A stretch of DNA of 64,000 bases from contig OZ038380.1 of NCBI GenBank assembly GCA_964036045.1, positions 62,542,591 through 62,606,590 on the forward strand. Reading direction: 5' to 3'. The notes under the pieces are model-generated. The model was not told the DNA's origin. It saw only the letters and a program-made list of their open reading frames with translations, and did not search any database. Both the position numbers and the translations under genes were made by a program. This DNA comes from Eutreptiella sp. 'Long Island Sound 2002'. Taxonomy: Eukaryota > Euglenozoa > Euglenophyceae > Eutreptiales > Eutreptiaceae. Below, one piece after another: positions 23,255 through 34,219 of this stretch (its first letter is position 1; each line of letters opens with the position of its first letter).

Positions 23255-23593
23255 CTAAGCAGCTGCTACTGCCTTCGGGGCTGGGCGCATCCAGCCCCGG
23301 AGCGCAGGATGGACAAGCAGCCTCTCTTCCAAAGAGCAACCCCATGAACTCAAAATTGCCTTCAACGTTCTCTTCTCATGAGCTTCTGGTGCATCAGTTT
23401 CTAGGGCAGCACAGACGTCAGGACTTGGGTCTTCAGCACTGTCCACTGAGGGAAATGCGTAGTCAGGGTTGACTTCATCCAAAGAAGAGATGTCCCCCAG
23501 ATCCCGTGCGCCTGCATCCAGACAGGCCTTCAAGATGTCCTGGTGATAGCACATAGCGAATGAGGCAGATGCAACAAAGGCGTGACCGCCCAA
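23255..23593 (-). CDS. Possible exon, unrecognised
   Basis: A 112-codon minus frame with protein-like composition (DILKACLDAGARDLGDISSLDE ... HEKRTLKAILSSWGCSLEERLL). It may belong with the other minus-strand exon-like pieces at 22.3-24.6 kb, but I cannot assemble them. Confidence 0.3.
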   Translation of the reverse strand: MGGHAFVASASFAMCYHQDILKACLDAGARDLGDISSLDEVNPDYAFPSVDSAEDPSPDVCAALETDAPEAHEKRTLKAILSSWGCSLEERLLVHPALRGWMRPAPKAVAAA

Positions 23594-23689
23594 ATGAAGG
23601 CCAGGGTAGCAGCACGGACCCGCCTGGACTGTGTTTTGTATACACCGACACCTAAACTGGCTTTAGTACATGCAAGAAAAATATAAATC

Positions 23690-24620
23690 AGGTACAAAAA
23701 CATACCCTGAGTACTTTCTTTTTTGCTGTAAATGCGAGTGCCAATTGTTTTTTTTTCCTGTAATGTGAGTAATTTTTAAAAAATCAGGAACCACCCGACA
23801 AAAAAAATTGTGATGTGAGTACCAGTTATTTTTGAATGATGCTTTTGTTGCAATATGTACACGTGCCAATCCCCCAGCAACCTCAACAATGGGATACTCA
23901 GTCCACGAGTAGTATGTGCGGTCAGCAATTGAAGGGACTCGGCAAAATTTTACATTACACACATTTTTACATCTGTTGTCACCCCAGTAGAGGCGTTGGC
24001 CTGAAGACAACATGGAAATTAATTTAAGCATCATGCTGAGATGACAGGGCCGATCACCGCAGCGGGGATGCCTACTTGGCAGCCGATCAACATTGGTGTG
24101 CAAGGTCGGATTCCCCGCTTCCTCTTCGGCCTTGCCCCCCTCCTGCCCGACTGCGATTGATCACCATATGGTGGCCTGCAAGTCGCGCATTGGGGGCCAC
24201 TGAGCTAAAGAGAGCTCAGCGGCCCGCTTGCACGTCTCGCGCCACAACAACGTTGCCAACTTGCATGGACATGTCCCCCAACAGCGCGGCAGCTTGGGGT
24301 CTGCCCATCACACCTCTCGCAAGTGGGTGTTTGAGATCAAATCCCAAGCTGCGTCCCGCCAGGCCGGGATTGCTCCAAGGAGCCCTTCACAATGGTGTAC
24401 CATTGAGACATTCTTTATATGGCTGTAAGTTCTTACGGTTGAGTGTAGATACCATCCTGGGTTGCTATGGTGACCTGCCACACCCACCACATGATGATCC
24501 ATTCCGTATGTGATTGACACATCACACTGTAACACTAACAACGCACCAAAGGATTTTATTATGGTCAACCGGGCATGCGAACTGGAAAGTGCGTTGTCAG
24601 CAGAGACACTCAACCACACC
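23690..24620 (-). other. Exon-like minus-strand stretch, unassembled
   Basis: Two minus frames (24,308-24,652 and 23,663-24,103) contain protein-like segments (HARLTIIKSFGALLVLQCDVSITYG; FCRVPSIADRTYYSWTEYP). Between 23,740 and 23,830 the strand is rich in A and T runs resembling intron or UTR. Function unknown. Confidence 0.25.
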
Positions 24621-24633
24621 ACCCACTGCACAC

Positions 24634-25902
24634 ATATTCCTTTGGCTACCATATGCGAATATTTTCAGGACCGGTCCACCGGTCTTTGCAAACTTACCAC
24701 TTGGGGTCACTTTAATCACCAACCGTTCAATTTAGACCGCTTCGTGCCACTTTAGTGTTTTGGGCTGAAACGTTCATTTCAGGAAGACCGGTCGGACCGG
24801 TCGGACCGGTCTTTGCAAACCGAACGGACCGGACCACTTTAGCACACTTTAGCACACTTTAGCACCTAAAGTGGTGTAAAGCGGTCTAAAGTGAAGCGGT
24901 CCGATGCGGTTTAGATCACTTTGCAAAGACCGGTCTGACCGGTCCTACTGTAAAGTGTTCTAAAGTGGTCTAAAGTGAAACGGTCCGATGCGGTTTAGAT
25001 GATTTTGCAAAGACCGGTCTGACCGGTCTTTGCAAACCGAACGGACCGGACCACTTTAGCACACTTTGGCACACTTTAGCACCTAAAATGGTGTAAAGCG
25101 GTCTAAAGTGAAGCGGTCCGATGCGGTTTAGATCACTTTGCAAAGACCGGTCTGACCGGTCCTACTGTAAAGTGTTCTAAAGTGGTCTAAAGTGAAGCGG
25201 TCCAATGCGGTTTAGATGATTTTGCAAAGACCGGTCTGACCGGTCTCTGCAAACCGAACGGACCGGACCACTTTAGCACACTTTAGCATCTAAAGTGGTG
25301 TAAAGCGGTCTAAAGCGATGCGGTCCGATGCGGTTTAGATCACTTTGCAAAGACCGGTCTGACCGGTCCTACTGTAAAGTGTTCTAAAGTGGTCTAAAGT
25401 GAAGCGGTCCAATGCGGTTTAGATCACTTTGCATAGACCGGTCTAACCGGTCCTACTGTAAGTGTTCTGAAGGTCTCTGGAAAGTGTCAGACCACCTTAT
25501 TTTATCTATGTTGCGTGCTTTTCATGTTACACACAAGGCTAAAGTCGTCAAAGGGACATGGGAAGCACATTAGGTGTTTGTGTGTACCGTGTGTGTACGG
25601 TGTTTGGTGACTTGCATGCCGCAATGGGCGCGCAAAGGCAAGTATGGGAGGGAAGTGTCATCAAGTGCTCCAAAGTGCTCCAAAGTGTCACCAAGCGGTA
25701 TAGAAAACAAAGACCGGTCTCACCGGTCTCTGAAACCGGTCTTACTGCTTTTCTTTAAAATATTGTTGAATCTAAGAAAACCATCTAAACCATCATTTCG
25801 GCCACCTTTCCAAACCCTTGACCCTATCTTTGCCCAACAAGTGGCAATTTTACCCACAAGACCGGACCGGTCCTCCGTCCGGTCTGGTAGCCAAAGGAAT
25901 AT
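24634..25902. mobile_element. Element 2a: non-autonomous (MITE-like) relative of the piggyBac-like element
   Basis: Bounded on the left by ATATTCCTTTGGCTACCA and on the right by its exact reverse complement ending GGAATAT, the same ends as the transposase-bearing copy at 29,979-32,774. About 150 bp at each end also matches that copy with substitutions. The interior has no transposase and consists largely of a 217-bp tandem repeat full of GACCGGTC palindromes. ATAT is present at both ends and may be a 4-bp target duplication or part of the inverted repeat. Confidence 0.85.
24811..25460. repeat. 217-bp tandem repeat, three units, GACCGGTC-rich
   Basis: The phrase TTTGCAAACCGAACGGACCG recurs at 24,812 and 25,029, and as a one-base variant at 25,246, giving a 217-bp period. 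Each unit holds two GACCGGTCTGACCGGTC palindromes and several 'actttagcac' and 'ctaaagtg' words that are inverted relative to each other. Confidence 0.9.
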
Positions 25903-25999
25903 TTGTGACTGCATGGTGCGCACTGTTGCGCCCCTGGACATCTTTCAAGGGTTTGAGTGTTCAAAGGTCTGAGTTGGGAAAGTTCATTGCAGTGCTACA

Positions 26000-27500
26000 G
26001 AAATTCTTGATAGCGTCGAGCTGGATTTTTGCCCCTCTGGCTGCGTCACTCCCCGGCTCCCCGACCCCCCAGCAGTTAAAGTCCAGACGCCGACAATTGA
26101 GAAAAAGCGAAAAAGCACAACAAACAAGAGCATTGGTTGAACGATTATATGGTGAGGGCAAGGATATTATATGGACCGATGGATCATCGGACCGACCAGA
26201 GATGGGAGGGGATTGGGTGGGTGGGTATGGGGTATTCTTCCCAGATTGACCGTAATGCAACGTGTGTGAGTTTGTGCATGTGTTGGAAATCACAAACTAT
26301 AGGCAGGGCAGAGCTTTTGGCCGTTTTGAAGGCCCTCTATGAGGTGACCATGTATAGAAAGACATGTATCATGTGACTCGGAGTATGTCGTCAATGGGTG
26401 TAATGGATGGGCACAGAAATGGCGCCGAAATGATTGGCGCACAGCGACTGGGCCGGTGGCCCACCTAGGAAGAGAGTGTTAATACTGCTAGAGTCTTATG
26501 GTCCACATGTCACTGTGTACCATGTGCCGTCCCATGCGGGGCTGCCGGAGAATGAACAGGTTGATACAGTGGCCAGCCAGGGTAGGCTACGGAGTCCACT
26601 GTGGACGGCCAACAAACTGTTACTTGTTGTGCTAAGGGAGGGGCAGAGAGAGGAGCCGGAACAAGACCTACACATTCTGGCGGTTAGGGAGAGCACGCCA
26701 CCACCACCACCACTAGATGATTTCGTGCCCTGGGTACCGGAGTCGGTTCTCAGTAGGGCGGACTCCAGTGTGGTCATTTACACACCGCAACAAACACGAC
26801 CCTCAGACGGGATGTTTATTAATTTGGACACTCCATCGCCGCAACACTCACGGGATGCTTTTGTCCCCATTTGGAGCTCCCATTTCCCTCGCTATGGCCG
26901 GCTCTCTCGCAACATGGTAGCCTTCCCGATCCAGCCGCCGACACCCACGCCAACTATGAAGCCCTCCCTAGCCGCCCGCACACACTGGTAGGAGGCCAAC
27001 TACACGGAGGGCCTGCTTGTGGGGGGGGGAGGTGGAGTGGGCAAGGGGTTTGGACCCCTCAACCACCCTCATCCATATTGACACGAGGCGACTCGAGCGT
27101 GCGGGTGCGCTCCACAAGACGGGGTGGGGCACAGAGCTGTGGCAACAGCTGCAGCTGGCCCTCCCCGAGTTGAGGGCCGTCCGCCTTATCCCCGCCCACA
27201 AAACGGTTGACTCCTTCTTGGGGGTTTTGTCTGTGCATGGGGCGGGCAAGTTGAAATTGGGGGTTTGCACCGTGTACCCCACCACTAACGTCGTTTATTG
27301 CCTGCCACTCATGGATATGATGGCTCTGAACGAGTACTTCCCTGGTCTCAAGCCACGGAAACTACCCCCCCACCTCCCCCCCCAGGGCTACGACGGGCCA
27401 TGCTGGTCTAGGGGGGATTCCGCCAAAAATGGGGCACAAATTTTTCACCTACTGGACCCCTGGCACTTTGTGAGGGGAAATGGAGGCTGTTATATTTCAA
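26000..27500 (+). pseudogene. Decayed copy of the RNase H element
   Basis: Pieces in several plus frames reproduce the RNase H protein of 17.4-19.8 kb: WTDGSSDRPEMGGDWVGGYGV (first catalytic Asp), IGRAELLAVLKAL (catalytic Glu), AQKWRRNDWRTATGPVAH (matching AQKWRRHKWTGSAGPVSH) and VPSHAGLPENEQVDTVA (last Asp). At least two frameshifts separate them. The 3' part (26.87-27.4 kb) continues into the SLPDPAADTH / VEWARG / VDSFLGVL region also found at 10.7-11.15 kb. The copy starts next to the right end of element 2a. Confidence 0.75.
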
Positions 27501-27519
27501 AAATGGTATTCTCATGCAA

Positions 27520-28640
27520 CTAGATCCAAGGGAGTGGCACACAATGACCATGCATGCATAATGAGACAGATTGCACTTGGAGCCACTTTTTGTGAGACAT
27601 CAACCATTTCAATTGTACGACACATATGGAACATGCACCACTGCACTGCATGACAAGAAACACGATGTCACGGCCCTGAGAGTCACACACCCAATATGTG
27701 AGTGCGCAAAAACTGTCAACCAACAGTCACGGGAATCCATTCATCCTAACTGAAATCTATATTTGCCAATGTAGAGACCCCTGGACAAAATTTCTGCTGG
27801 ATCTTGCAAAACTTTGAAAATGCAGTATGTATTCTTCCAAAACAACAAACTAGGACGAAAATTCTACCAGCTCGACTGAAACGGGAAAATATAGGTATGA
27901 AAATGGCAACAACACCTGCAGAGACAGCGCAAGACGAGGAGCGGAGTTTATCAATCAAATATATACATCAAACACGCCAAAACATGCGGAACAGACAATC
28001 TACCGCCTCTTGCACAAGCCAATAGGCCTTTGCTTGGCAAGCTTCCTTCCACTTTTCCCTGCATTGGCCTGTGGTGCCTATTGAGCATCCACATCGGGGT
28101 TGGCAGCAGCAGCAGCAGCACTAGATGTGTGAGTGTGTTGGGAGGAGGTGAAATGAGCTGCAAAGGCACTCATTGCCTTGTTGGCAGCGGTCTTGATGTG
28201 GGGGGGGGGGGGGGGGGGTTGCACTGCGTGGGAGTGCCATTGGCACTGGGCTTTGATTTTTTTGCCTTAGATGGTGTGCCTCCCCCAGCCCATACCTGAT
28301 CCCTTGGCCAGGGGGCGCTTCTGCGTGTCACCTTCCTCTTCCTCTTGTGTGGGGGCCTCCTCTTCTTCCTCTACGTACCTCATCCCGGAACAATCCACTA
28401 GAAACTCGTCTTACAGGTCTTCACACGCCCTATCCCAGTTAATGGGCGCCACGGATCGTCGCACTTCGACACACCACCCCTCAGATTAGTAACAAAGGCC
28501 TCTGGCACCGCTTTGTCTTCAGACAAATATGCCGCACACTGGCAAATTCACAACAAAGGTGGGTCTGGACGAAATTTACTCCAGCTTCGATAGCCGCAAA
28601 TAATACAACGAAATCACGAAATCCGAAAGCCGGACAAATT
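27520..28640. other. No confident gene
   Basis: Short frames only. A poly-G run of about 18 lies near 28,200, and a small (CAG)n tract near 28,105. Confidence 0.45.
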
Positions 28641-28647
28641 TTGTTAC

Positions 28648-28782
28648 AAAAAATGTGTTCATGCACGGGTTTTCTCTGGGAAAACCGTGTACGTGCACGG
28701 TTTTTTGGCCGCAGGCGGCGGCCAAAAAACCGTGCACGTACACGGTTTTCCCAGAGAAAACCCGTGCATGAACACATTTTTT
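28648..28782. repeat. Perfect 65-bp inverted repeat with 5-bp loop
   Basis: The left arm (28,648-28,712) and right arm (28,718-28,782) are exact reverse complements as read, separated by AGGCG. Each arm contains CCGTGTACGTGCACGG, itself nearly palindromic. The frames crossing it are mirror images and not real genes. The same CCGTGTACG words recur at 34.3-34.6 kb. Confidence 0.95.
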
Positions 28783-28889
28783 CTAAAACCGGGTAGTTGG
28801 AGGGAAATTTTTATAGAAAAAAACCGTGTACAGGGAACACGGCCCCCTTGCCCTTTCCTACTCTTGGGGTGGGCCTTTGGACGATGTGT

Positions 28890-28993
28890 TTGTCTTCCTC
28901 TCTCACTCTCTCTTTCTCTCTCCGTGTGTGTTTGTCTCTCTCTTTTTCTCTCTCGGTTTGTCTCTCTCTTTTCCCTCTCCTCATTTCTCTCCC

Positions 28994-29054
<61 letters not shown>

Positions 29055-29060
29055 TTTCAA
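28890..29060 (+). repeat. (CT)n-rich microsatellite
   Basis: About 170 bp dominated by CT dinucleotides with TTT interruptions; pure (CT)n from about 29,000 to 29,043. All Ser/Leu and Arg/Glu frames here are low-complexity artefacts. Confidence 0.95.
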
Positions 29061-29327
29061 TTTATCTAACGATGGGCCTCTCTCTCGTCAGGTGGCAGGG
29101 CAAATGGTGCGCAGCAATTTCAGCACATGTAGAAATCAACACAAACAAATGCCACTAGCCGTCGGCTTGCTGTAATGAGAGGCAGGATAAAGGACAAACC
29201 GCATTGTCATGTGTTTGGAACTTGGGTGCACTCCTTTTCCCGTTTTTACACATGCGCATCACGTGTGTACACATGCACATCTTGGGTCATGGTTGCCATC
29301 AAAACCCCACCCTGTGGGTGGGGTCCC

Positions 29328-29620
29328 TCACAGTCCCCATTTCTGTACGTGCTTCCGCACCAGTGGCTTCCACCACGCTGGCGGGTAGCCCACAACGGAC
29401 AGAAGTTGTTCCACATCGGACACATTACGTAATGCTGTTTTAGTCGTGAGCCTGTAGTGCGCACAGGACCTCACTTCGTTTGGCACATATGATTCGACCA
29501 TTTGCCTAGCATTGGGTGCATGGGGATGTATCATGCGCTGCACAGAGGAAGGGTGTGCTGCTCCCTTGGGGGACTCCCATATGGGGCTTTTCTTTCGTAT
29601 GGGGGTGTTCCTAGCCGCGG
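29328..29620 (-). CDS. Possible exon, unrecognised
   Basis: Minus frame with a plausible protein segment (PNARQMVESYVPNEVRSCAHYRLTTK ... DVEQLLSVVGYPPAWWKPLVRKHVQKWG). The 5' part of the frame crosses a poly-C tract near 29,645-29,680 and is unlikely to be coding. Confidence 0.3.
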
Positions 29621-30348
29621 CTAGCCGCGGCTGGGCGGGTTGGACCCCCCCTCCCCCCCCCCCCCTCCCCCCCTCCCCCCCCGTGGCTGGCCACGGCTGG
29701 CCAAAAATGGCTGGGGGGGAAATTTGGCCAAAATCAACGAAAACGAAGAAAAAACGGCCACACTTGGGGTCCCTAGGGGTGCAAGCCAACCCCTTTTGAC
29801 TTGTGGCTATATGTGCTACTGCATTTGGGGCTACTAGGTTGTGTGGCCTCTTTTGAAGTGCGTAGGTGCATGGAAATTGTACCAATACCTGCTGCAGAGA
29901 CACATCATCATCATGTAATCTTGAGAGCAAAGGCAAAGAGGCAAAGAGGCAAAATGCAAAAGTGCAAGGCCCAACGCAATATTCCTTTGGCTACCATACG
30001 CGAATATTTTCACAACCGGTCCACCGGTCTTCGTTAACTCACCGTTTCGACTAGGCAAAATCACCAACTGTTCAGTTGAGACCGTTTCGCGCCACTTTAG
30101 CTTTCTGTAGCGAACCGGTTAGTTCGGGGAGACCGGTCGGACCGGTCCGACCGGTCTTTGCAAACTGAACGGACCGGACCATTTTAGCACACTTTAGCAC
30201 ACTTTGGAGCACTTGGTGATGCGTGTGTAGTGTGTGTGTCCGCATGTGTGTGTTGTGTGTGTGCGTGTGCTGTGTTGTGCGTGTTCACACCTTTGCACAG
30301 GCATTGCAATGCATGGGAGTCAATCCTCACAAGACATGTATTCATGGT

Positions 30349-31712
30349 TCATTCATGATGGTCCGCAAAGCATTCAACGTGTAGATAGCACCCACATGCT
30401 TTGCACTTGTATCGGGTGGTGCCCATCCCACAATGTACACAAAAGCCCCGCTTCCCAACCACTATTGGTACATGCTTGTCCACCACCTGAATTTGCCTTG
30501 CCGGAAACATGTATCTCATCAACCTCCATTGCCAGTCAAACATTGTTTCACCCCCCGGACTAAGACGCAACGCTTGGCATGACGTAAATGCATTTGTTGC
30601 CGCTATCCTTAACACCATCCCCCCAAGTGCCTTCCACCATGATTGAAACCGGTGCTCTTCCCGGTGTTGTAAGCACATTTGGTTAAACGTATCCACCCCC
30701 GGGGCAAACCTACGGTAGTTGGCAATTATCCCCGGTAGGTGGTATCGTCCACTTCGGTGTGGGAGCGAACCTCCGGTTAGGCAATTGGTTAGTAGTGGTA
30801 CCACCTTTGCCGGCTTGCGCCCCACTTTGGGGTTTTTGTATACCGAGAGTGCATACCGATGTTCCTTGTGCACCACCGTGTTCACATCCCCCGGGTCTAG
30901 TCCAACGTTCCCATCTTGCACCAAAGCACTTGTGGAAGTGAGCATCAAGAACGGACGCTCTTGTGCACTTAGCATCGCCGCCGCATCATGAGACCCAAAG
31001 AATGAATCCGCCACAAGCACCTTTCCGGGTGGAGTCACATCATTCCAAAGTTGCACAATCTCAAACGCATTGTAGTGTCCTGCAAACCGGCTCCGGGACT
31101 CCGGACCCACACGAGGGGCTGCACCACGGTACAAATACACATGCCAAATGTAATGGCTTTGTGCGTCGCACAACGCGTACAGTTTCACACCGGTGGGGTG
31201 AGGCTTGCGCGGTATGAACTGCCGGATGACAAACAACCCCTTGTGGGGGACCACGGTCTCATCCCCGCACACCACGTCACCTAGTTCCCATCCGCCTTGC
31301 CAGTGCATCGTGCACAACTCAATCAACGCATCCGCATCCGGATCCGCAAGTCGCTGCAGCACATAAAACTGTCGCCTGCTGGGAAACAGTTCCGCCATGT
31401 ATGCATTGTAGTGCATACTCTCTTTGTCCCACACATCATCTATTCTGCGCGGCTGCAGCATGCCCAAGCCAACTCGAAAGAGCACGTACCGCGGAAGAAG
31501 GTCCACAAGGTCTAACCGGTTGGCCTCTTCCAAACACAGCGTCATGGCCTCCAAAATTGGCCGAAACATAAAGTTCCAGACGGCAACGGGGGTCTTGCCA
31601 TCCTCGGTGCCCTCCAAGAGGCTGCGCCCTTTGCGGAGTTCATCTCCAAAATCCCATTGGGCCTCTAGGGGGGCCAGGGGTCTTGGTTCCCATGGTGTAG
31701 CCGCAGGCATGC
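30349..31712 (-). CDS. piggyBac-family transposase, main exon
   Basis: Catalyses cut-and-paste transposition in the nucleus through an RNase H-like DDD domain. The acidic residues sit in GDETVVPHKG (D158), VLVADSFFGS (D243) and GVDTFNQM (D348), counted from the first in-frame ATG at 31,734; FDWQW (D400) is a possible fourth. RQFIPRKPHPTGVKLYALCD and YLYRG are further family hallmarks. The end is a Cys/His-rich domain (CVHCGMGTTRYKCKACGCYLHVECF), as in piggyBac proteins, where it binds the terminal repeats. The ATG at 31,734 probably lies in an intron: a strong acceptor (T-run then CAG) ends at 31,713, and MPAATPW begins inside the exon. No stop or frameshift is visible, so the copy may be intact. 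Confidence 0.92.
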
Positions 31713-31739
31713 CTGAAAAAAAAACAGAATACAAGCTTT

Positions 31740-31910
31740 TGCTGACCAGACCGCTTCACTTTAGATCACTTTGTCCAGAGACCGGTCGGACCGGTCTTTG
31801 CAAACTACTCTAAACCGTTCGGACCGGTCCACTTTAGCTCACTTTGTCCAGAGACCGGTCGGACCGGTCTTTGCAAACTACTCTAAACCGTTCGGACCGC
31901 TTCACTTTAG
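31740..31910. repeat. Element 2 palindromes inside transposase intron
   Basis: Two copies of a unit containing GACCGGTCGGACCGGTC, 'tttgcaaactactctaaaccgttcgg' style words and 'actttagc' lie between the two transposase exons. They use the same words as the element ends and the 217-bp repeats of the non-autonomous copy. Confidence 0.85.
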
Positions 31911-31915
31911 CACAC

Positions 31916-32237
31916 TTCTCTGGCCCGGAGTAGATGTCTTCGCCTCCGCGACCACCCAACATCCGAGCACGTCCTCGGTGACGAAGTCAAGCTCGCCCTT
32001 GCTGATGCTGCGCTTCAAGCCCCCGGTCTTCTGGTCCTCCGTGAAGTAGATTGTCCCGGATAGGGACATTTTACCGGTCGCCTGCGACTGGCACGTGCCG
32101 GTGTAGCGGCCCCCGTGCGAGCCCTTGAGGAGCAGCACCACCCGATCCCCGGCCCGGACCTTTTTGAAGGCCGTGGGCACGGGGGTCTCGGCGTCCTTCA
32201 CGCCGGGGATCTTCGTCCCGGGGCCTGAGATCGGCAT
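31916..32237 (-). CDS. piggyBac-like transposase, likely N-terminal exon
   Basis: An ATG-started frame of 111 codons, GC-rich unlike its flanks. The middle reads as a small beta-rich domain (RAGDRVVLLLKGSHGGRYTGTCQSQ ... LSGTIYFTEDQ). A donor (GAGAA|GTGTGC) at 31,915 would splice it to the main exon over about 200 bp of palindrome-bearing intron. The frame stops shortly after the donor, in palindrome sequence, as expected for an intron. That it belongs to the transposase rather than to a separate accessory gene is inference. Confidence 0.55.
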
Positions 32238-32269
32238 TGAAAAAGGCTAAGCAACAAAGCGGGGAAGAG

Positions 32270-32774
32270 CGGTCTGACCGGTCCTGTCAAAAGGCAGCAG
32301 GAAGTAGGGGACCAGGAGCGAGGTTCGGAAGACCGGTCTGACCGGTCTGCATGAAACTGTTTGAACCGATCTATTTTCATGCTAATGGTGCATCCCACCC
32401 ATCATGCATCGTTGAAACACCCAAGAGGACATGGGAAGCAAAGTCTGTGTATGTGTGTGTGGTTTGTGCATGGTGTGTGGTGGCGTGCATGCTGCAACGG
32501 GCGCGCAAAGGTAGGTTTGGGAGGCAAGTGTAACAAAGTGCTCCAAAGTGTACCGAAGTGGTCCGGTCCGTTCGGTTTGCAAAGACCGGTCCCACCGGTC
32601 TCTGAAACTGGTCTTACTGTTTTTCTCTAAAATACTATTGAGTCTAAGAAAACCACCAAAACCATCATTTCCGCCACGTTCAAAAACCCTTGACCCAATC
32701 CTTTGCCAGAAAGTGATAATTTTCCCCACAAGACCAGACCGGTCCTCCGTCCGGTCTGGTAGCCAAAGGAATAT
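32270..32774. repeat. Element 2 right-end palindromes
   Basis: GACCGGTC-type palindromes near 32,275, 32,330, 32,583 and 32,740, in sequence that matches the right end of element 2a (for example the 'catgggaagca', 'gggcgcgcaaagg' and 'tggtagccaaaggaatat' words) with scattered substitutions. Confidence 0.8.
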
Positions 32775-32889
32775 GGCTAGACGGTTGGGTGGCTAGGTGA
32801 CAAGGTGGCTGGGTGGCTGGGTGGCTCGGCGGCTGGGTGGCTGGGCGGCTGGAGCCCCCCCCCCCCCCCCCCCCTCCCCGCCCCCTCCC

Positions 32890-33065
32890 CCCCACTGACC
32901 GGAACCCGCCCTATGGGTGTCTCTCCCCTGATGTCACCCAGCGTAGCGCTCAGGAAATCCAGTTCGTGTCCCCAGTGCTCAACCTGTAATTCCATACCGA
33001 ACACATCACTGAAATCCTGTATAGCCTGTGCTGTCTCACGCCGGACAGCCTGTTGCAACTCTCTC
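32890..33065 (-). pseudogene. Possible reverse transcriptase fragment
   Basis: A short minus-strand stretch reads RRETAQAIQDFSDVFGMELQVEHWGHELDFLSATL. The 'EHWG.ELDFL..TL' pattern recalls the strand just after the catalytic motif of some reverse transcriptases (where 'V.FLD..I' is typical). No catalytic motif is seen; flanks are poly-C and (CT)n. Confidence 0.25.
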
Positions 33066-33079
33066 TCTCTCTCTCTCTT

Positions 33080-33960
33080 TGTGGGGGTGCCCACAGTCGC
33101 AAGCGGTCGCAGGCGGTCGCAAGCGCTTGAGATGCCCTTTTTTGGCCAGAAACCCCCTTTTGAGGGCTCCATGCAGTAGTACTGCGGCTTGTGACCCGTC
33201 TACGCACATATTTTCTTGTGCTCTTTGCCATGAAAGTAGTTTTCACCAAAATTTTATTTTAACCGAAAAAAACGGTTTTGTACCCGAAAGTAACAATTGC
33301 ACAGGCAAATGACGTCATGGCTATGAAAAAAAGTGACGATGGGGTCTAAAGGACCAAATTTTGCTGCCGTGGCAAATCGGTTCCTATTCCCATTATTGAT
33401 GTTTGTCGTCGTGCACGTAAGGCCCAAAAAGTACTTCGTGACCTTCATGCAAAAGCTTGGCGCAAAAATGGGTATCCCCCAGTGGCGTCACAATTTGATG
33501 TGCCACCGATGGTTGCGTGCGTCTTGCGTTCTTTTCATAGCCATCGTCTAGCACCCGAGGAAGAGGGGTACAATGACCACTAGGCCGTCTCAAGGTCGCC
33601 GGCGTTGCAAGGCATCTTAAATGTTCGAAAAGATAGGAATGAGCGCACGCGCAATGCCCTACAAAAGGCGGACAAACAAAAGGGGCAAGCGACAGATCCA
33701 ATGGAAGCCAACAATTAAAGGTGCGTGTTCATTGTGCCAAGTGGCAAAAGGCCAAGGCTCCTTGCATCCAACCACTTGAGTTGACAATGAGGCGGGCAAC
33801 AAGCCATTGGCAATGCTACTATTTAGTGCAAGAGACAATTGTGATATGTCTTTCCTTCAATGGGTTAATGCATTGCACACTTGGAGGGACGGAGGGAGGG
33901 AGGCAGGGCGGGTTGGAGGGATTGGGGGAGTGAGTGTATGGGTTATGCCATCTGTAGACG
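33080..33960. other. No confident gene; short GCGGTCGCAG repeats at both sides
   Basis: Phrases GGTCGCAGGCGGTCGCA occur near 33,105 and again near 33,985-34,010, in both places next to a (CT)n tract. A short plus frame at 33,333-33,551 reads KRGPNFAAVANR-like sequence without a recognised domain. Confidence 0.4.
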
Positions 33961-34029
33961 TGTACGAAAATTTTCTTAAGCGGTCGCAGGCAGTCGCAGG
34001 CGGTCGCAGGCGGTGGGCACCCCCTGTTT

Positions 34030-34102
34030 GTCTATCTCTCTCTCTCTCTCTCTCTCTATTTCTCTCTTTGTTTGTATCTCTCGCTCTCTCTTTGTTTGTC
34101 TG

Positions 34103-34163
<61 letters not shown>

Positions 34164-34219
34164 TCGTATGCCTCTCCATCACGCTCTCTCTCCCTTTCTC
34201 TCTCCCTCCCTCCCTCCCT

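Larger units (their letters stand above)
29979..32774 (-). mobile_element. Element 2b: autonomous piggyBac-like transposon
   Basis: Ends are ATATTCCTTTGGCTACCA on the left and its reverse complement on the right, giving an 18-bp terminal inverted repeat including ATAT. Inside are two exons of a piggyBac-family transposase on the minus strand. GACCGGTC palindromes occur at the left end (30,015-30,175), in the intron (31,780-31,905), upstream of exon 1 (32,270-32,345) and at the right end (32,580-32,760). Classical piggyBac elements duplicate TTAA; here both ends of both copies show ATAT. Confidence 0.88.

Noticed and set aside
28659-29175. Long frames rich in Ser/Leu or Arg/Glu over the (CT)n tract
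   Set aside because: Pure dinucleotide translation; mirror frames cross a perfect hairpin.
31713-31734. ATG at 31,734 as the start of the piggyBac-like transposase
   Set aside because: The eight codons before MPAATPW lie in a T-run ending CAG, which is a strong splice acceptor; an exon start at 31,712 fits better.
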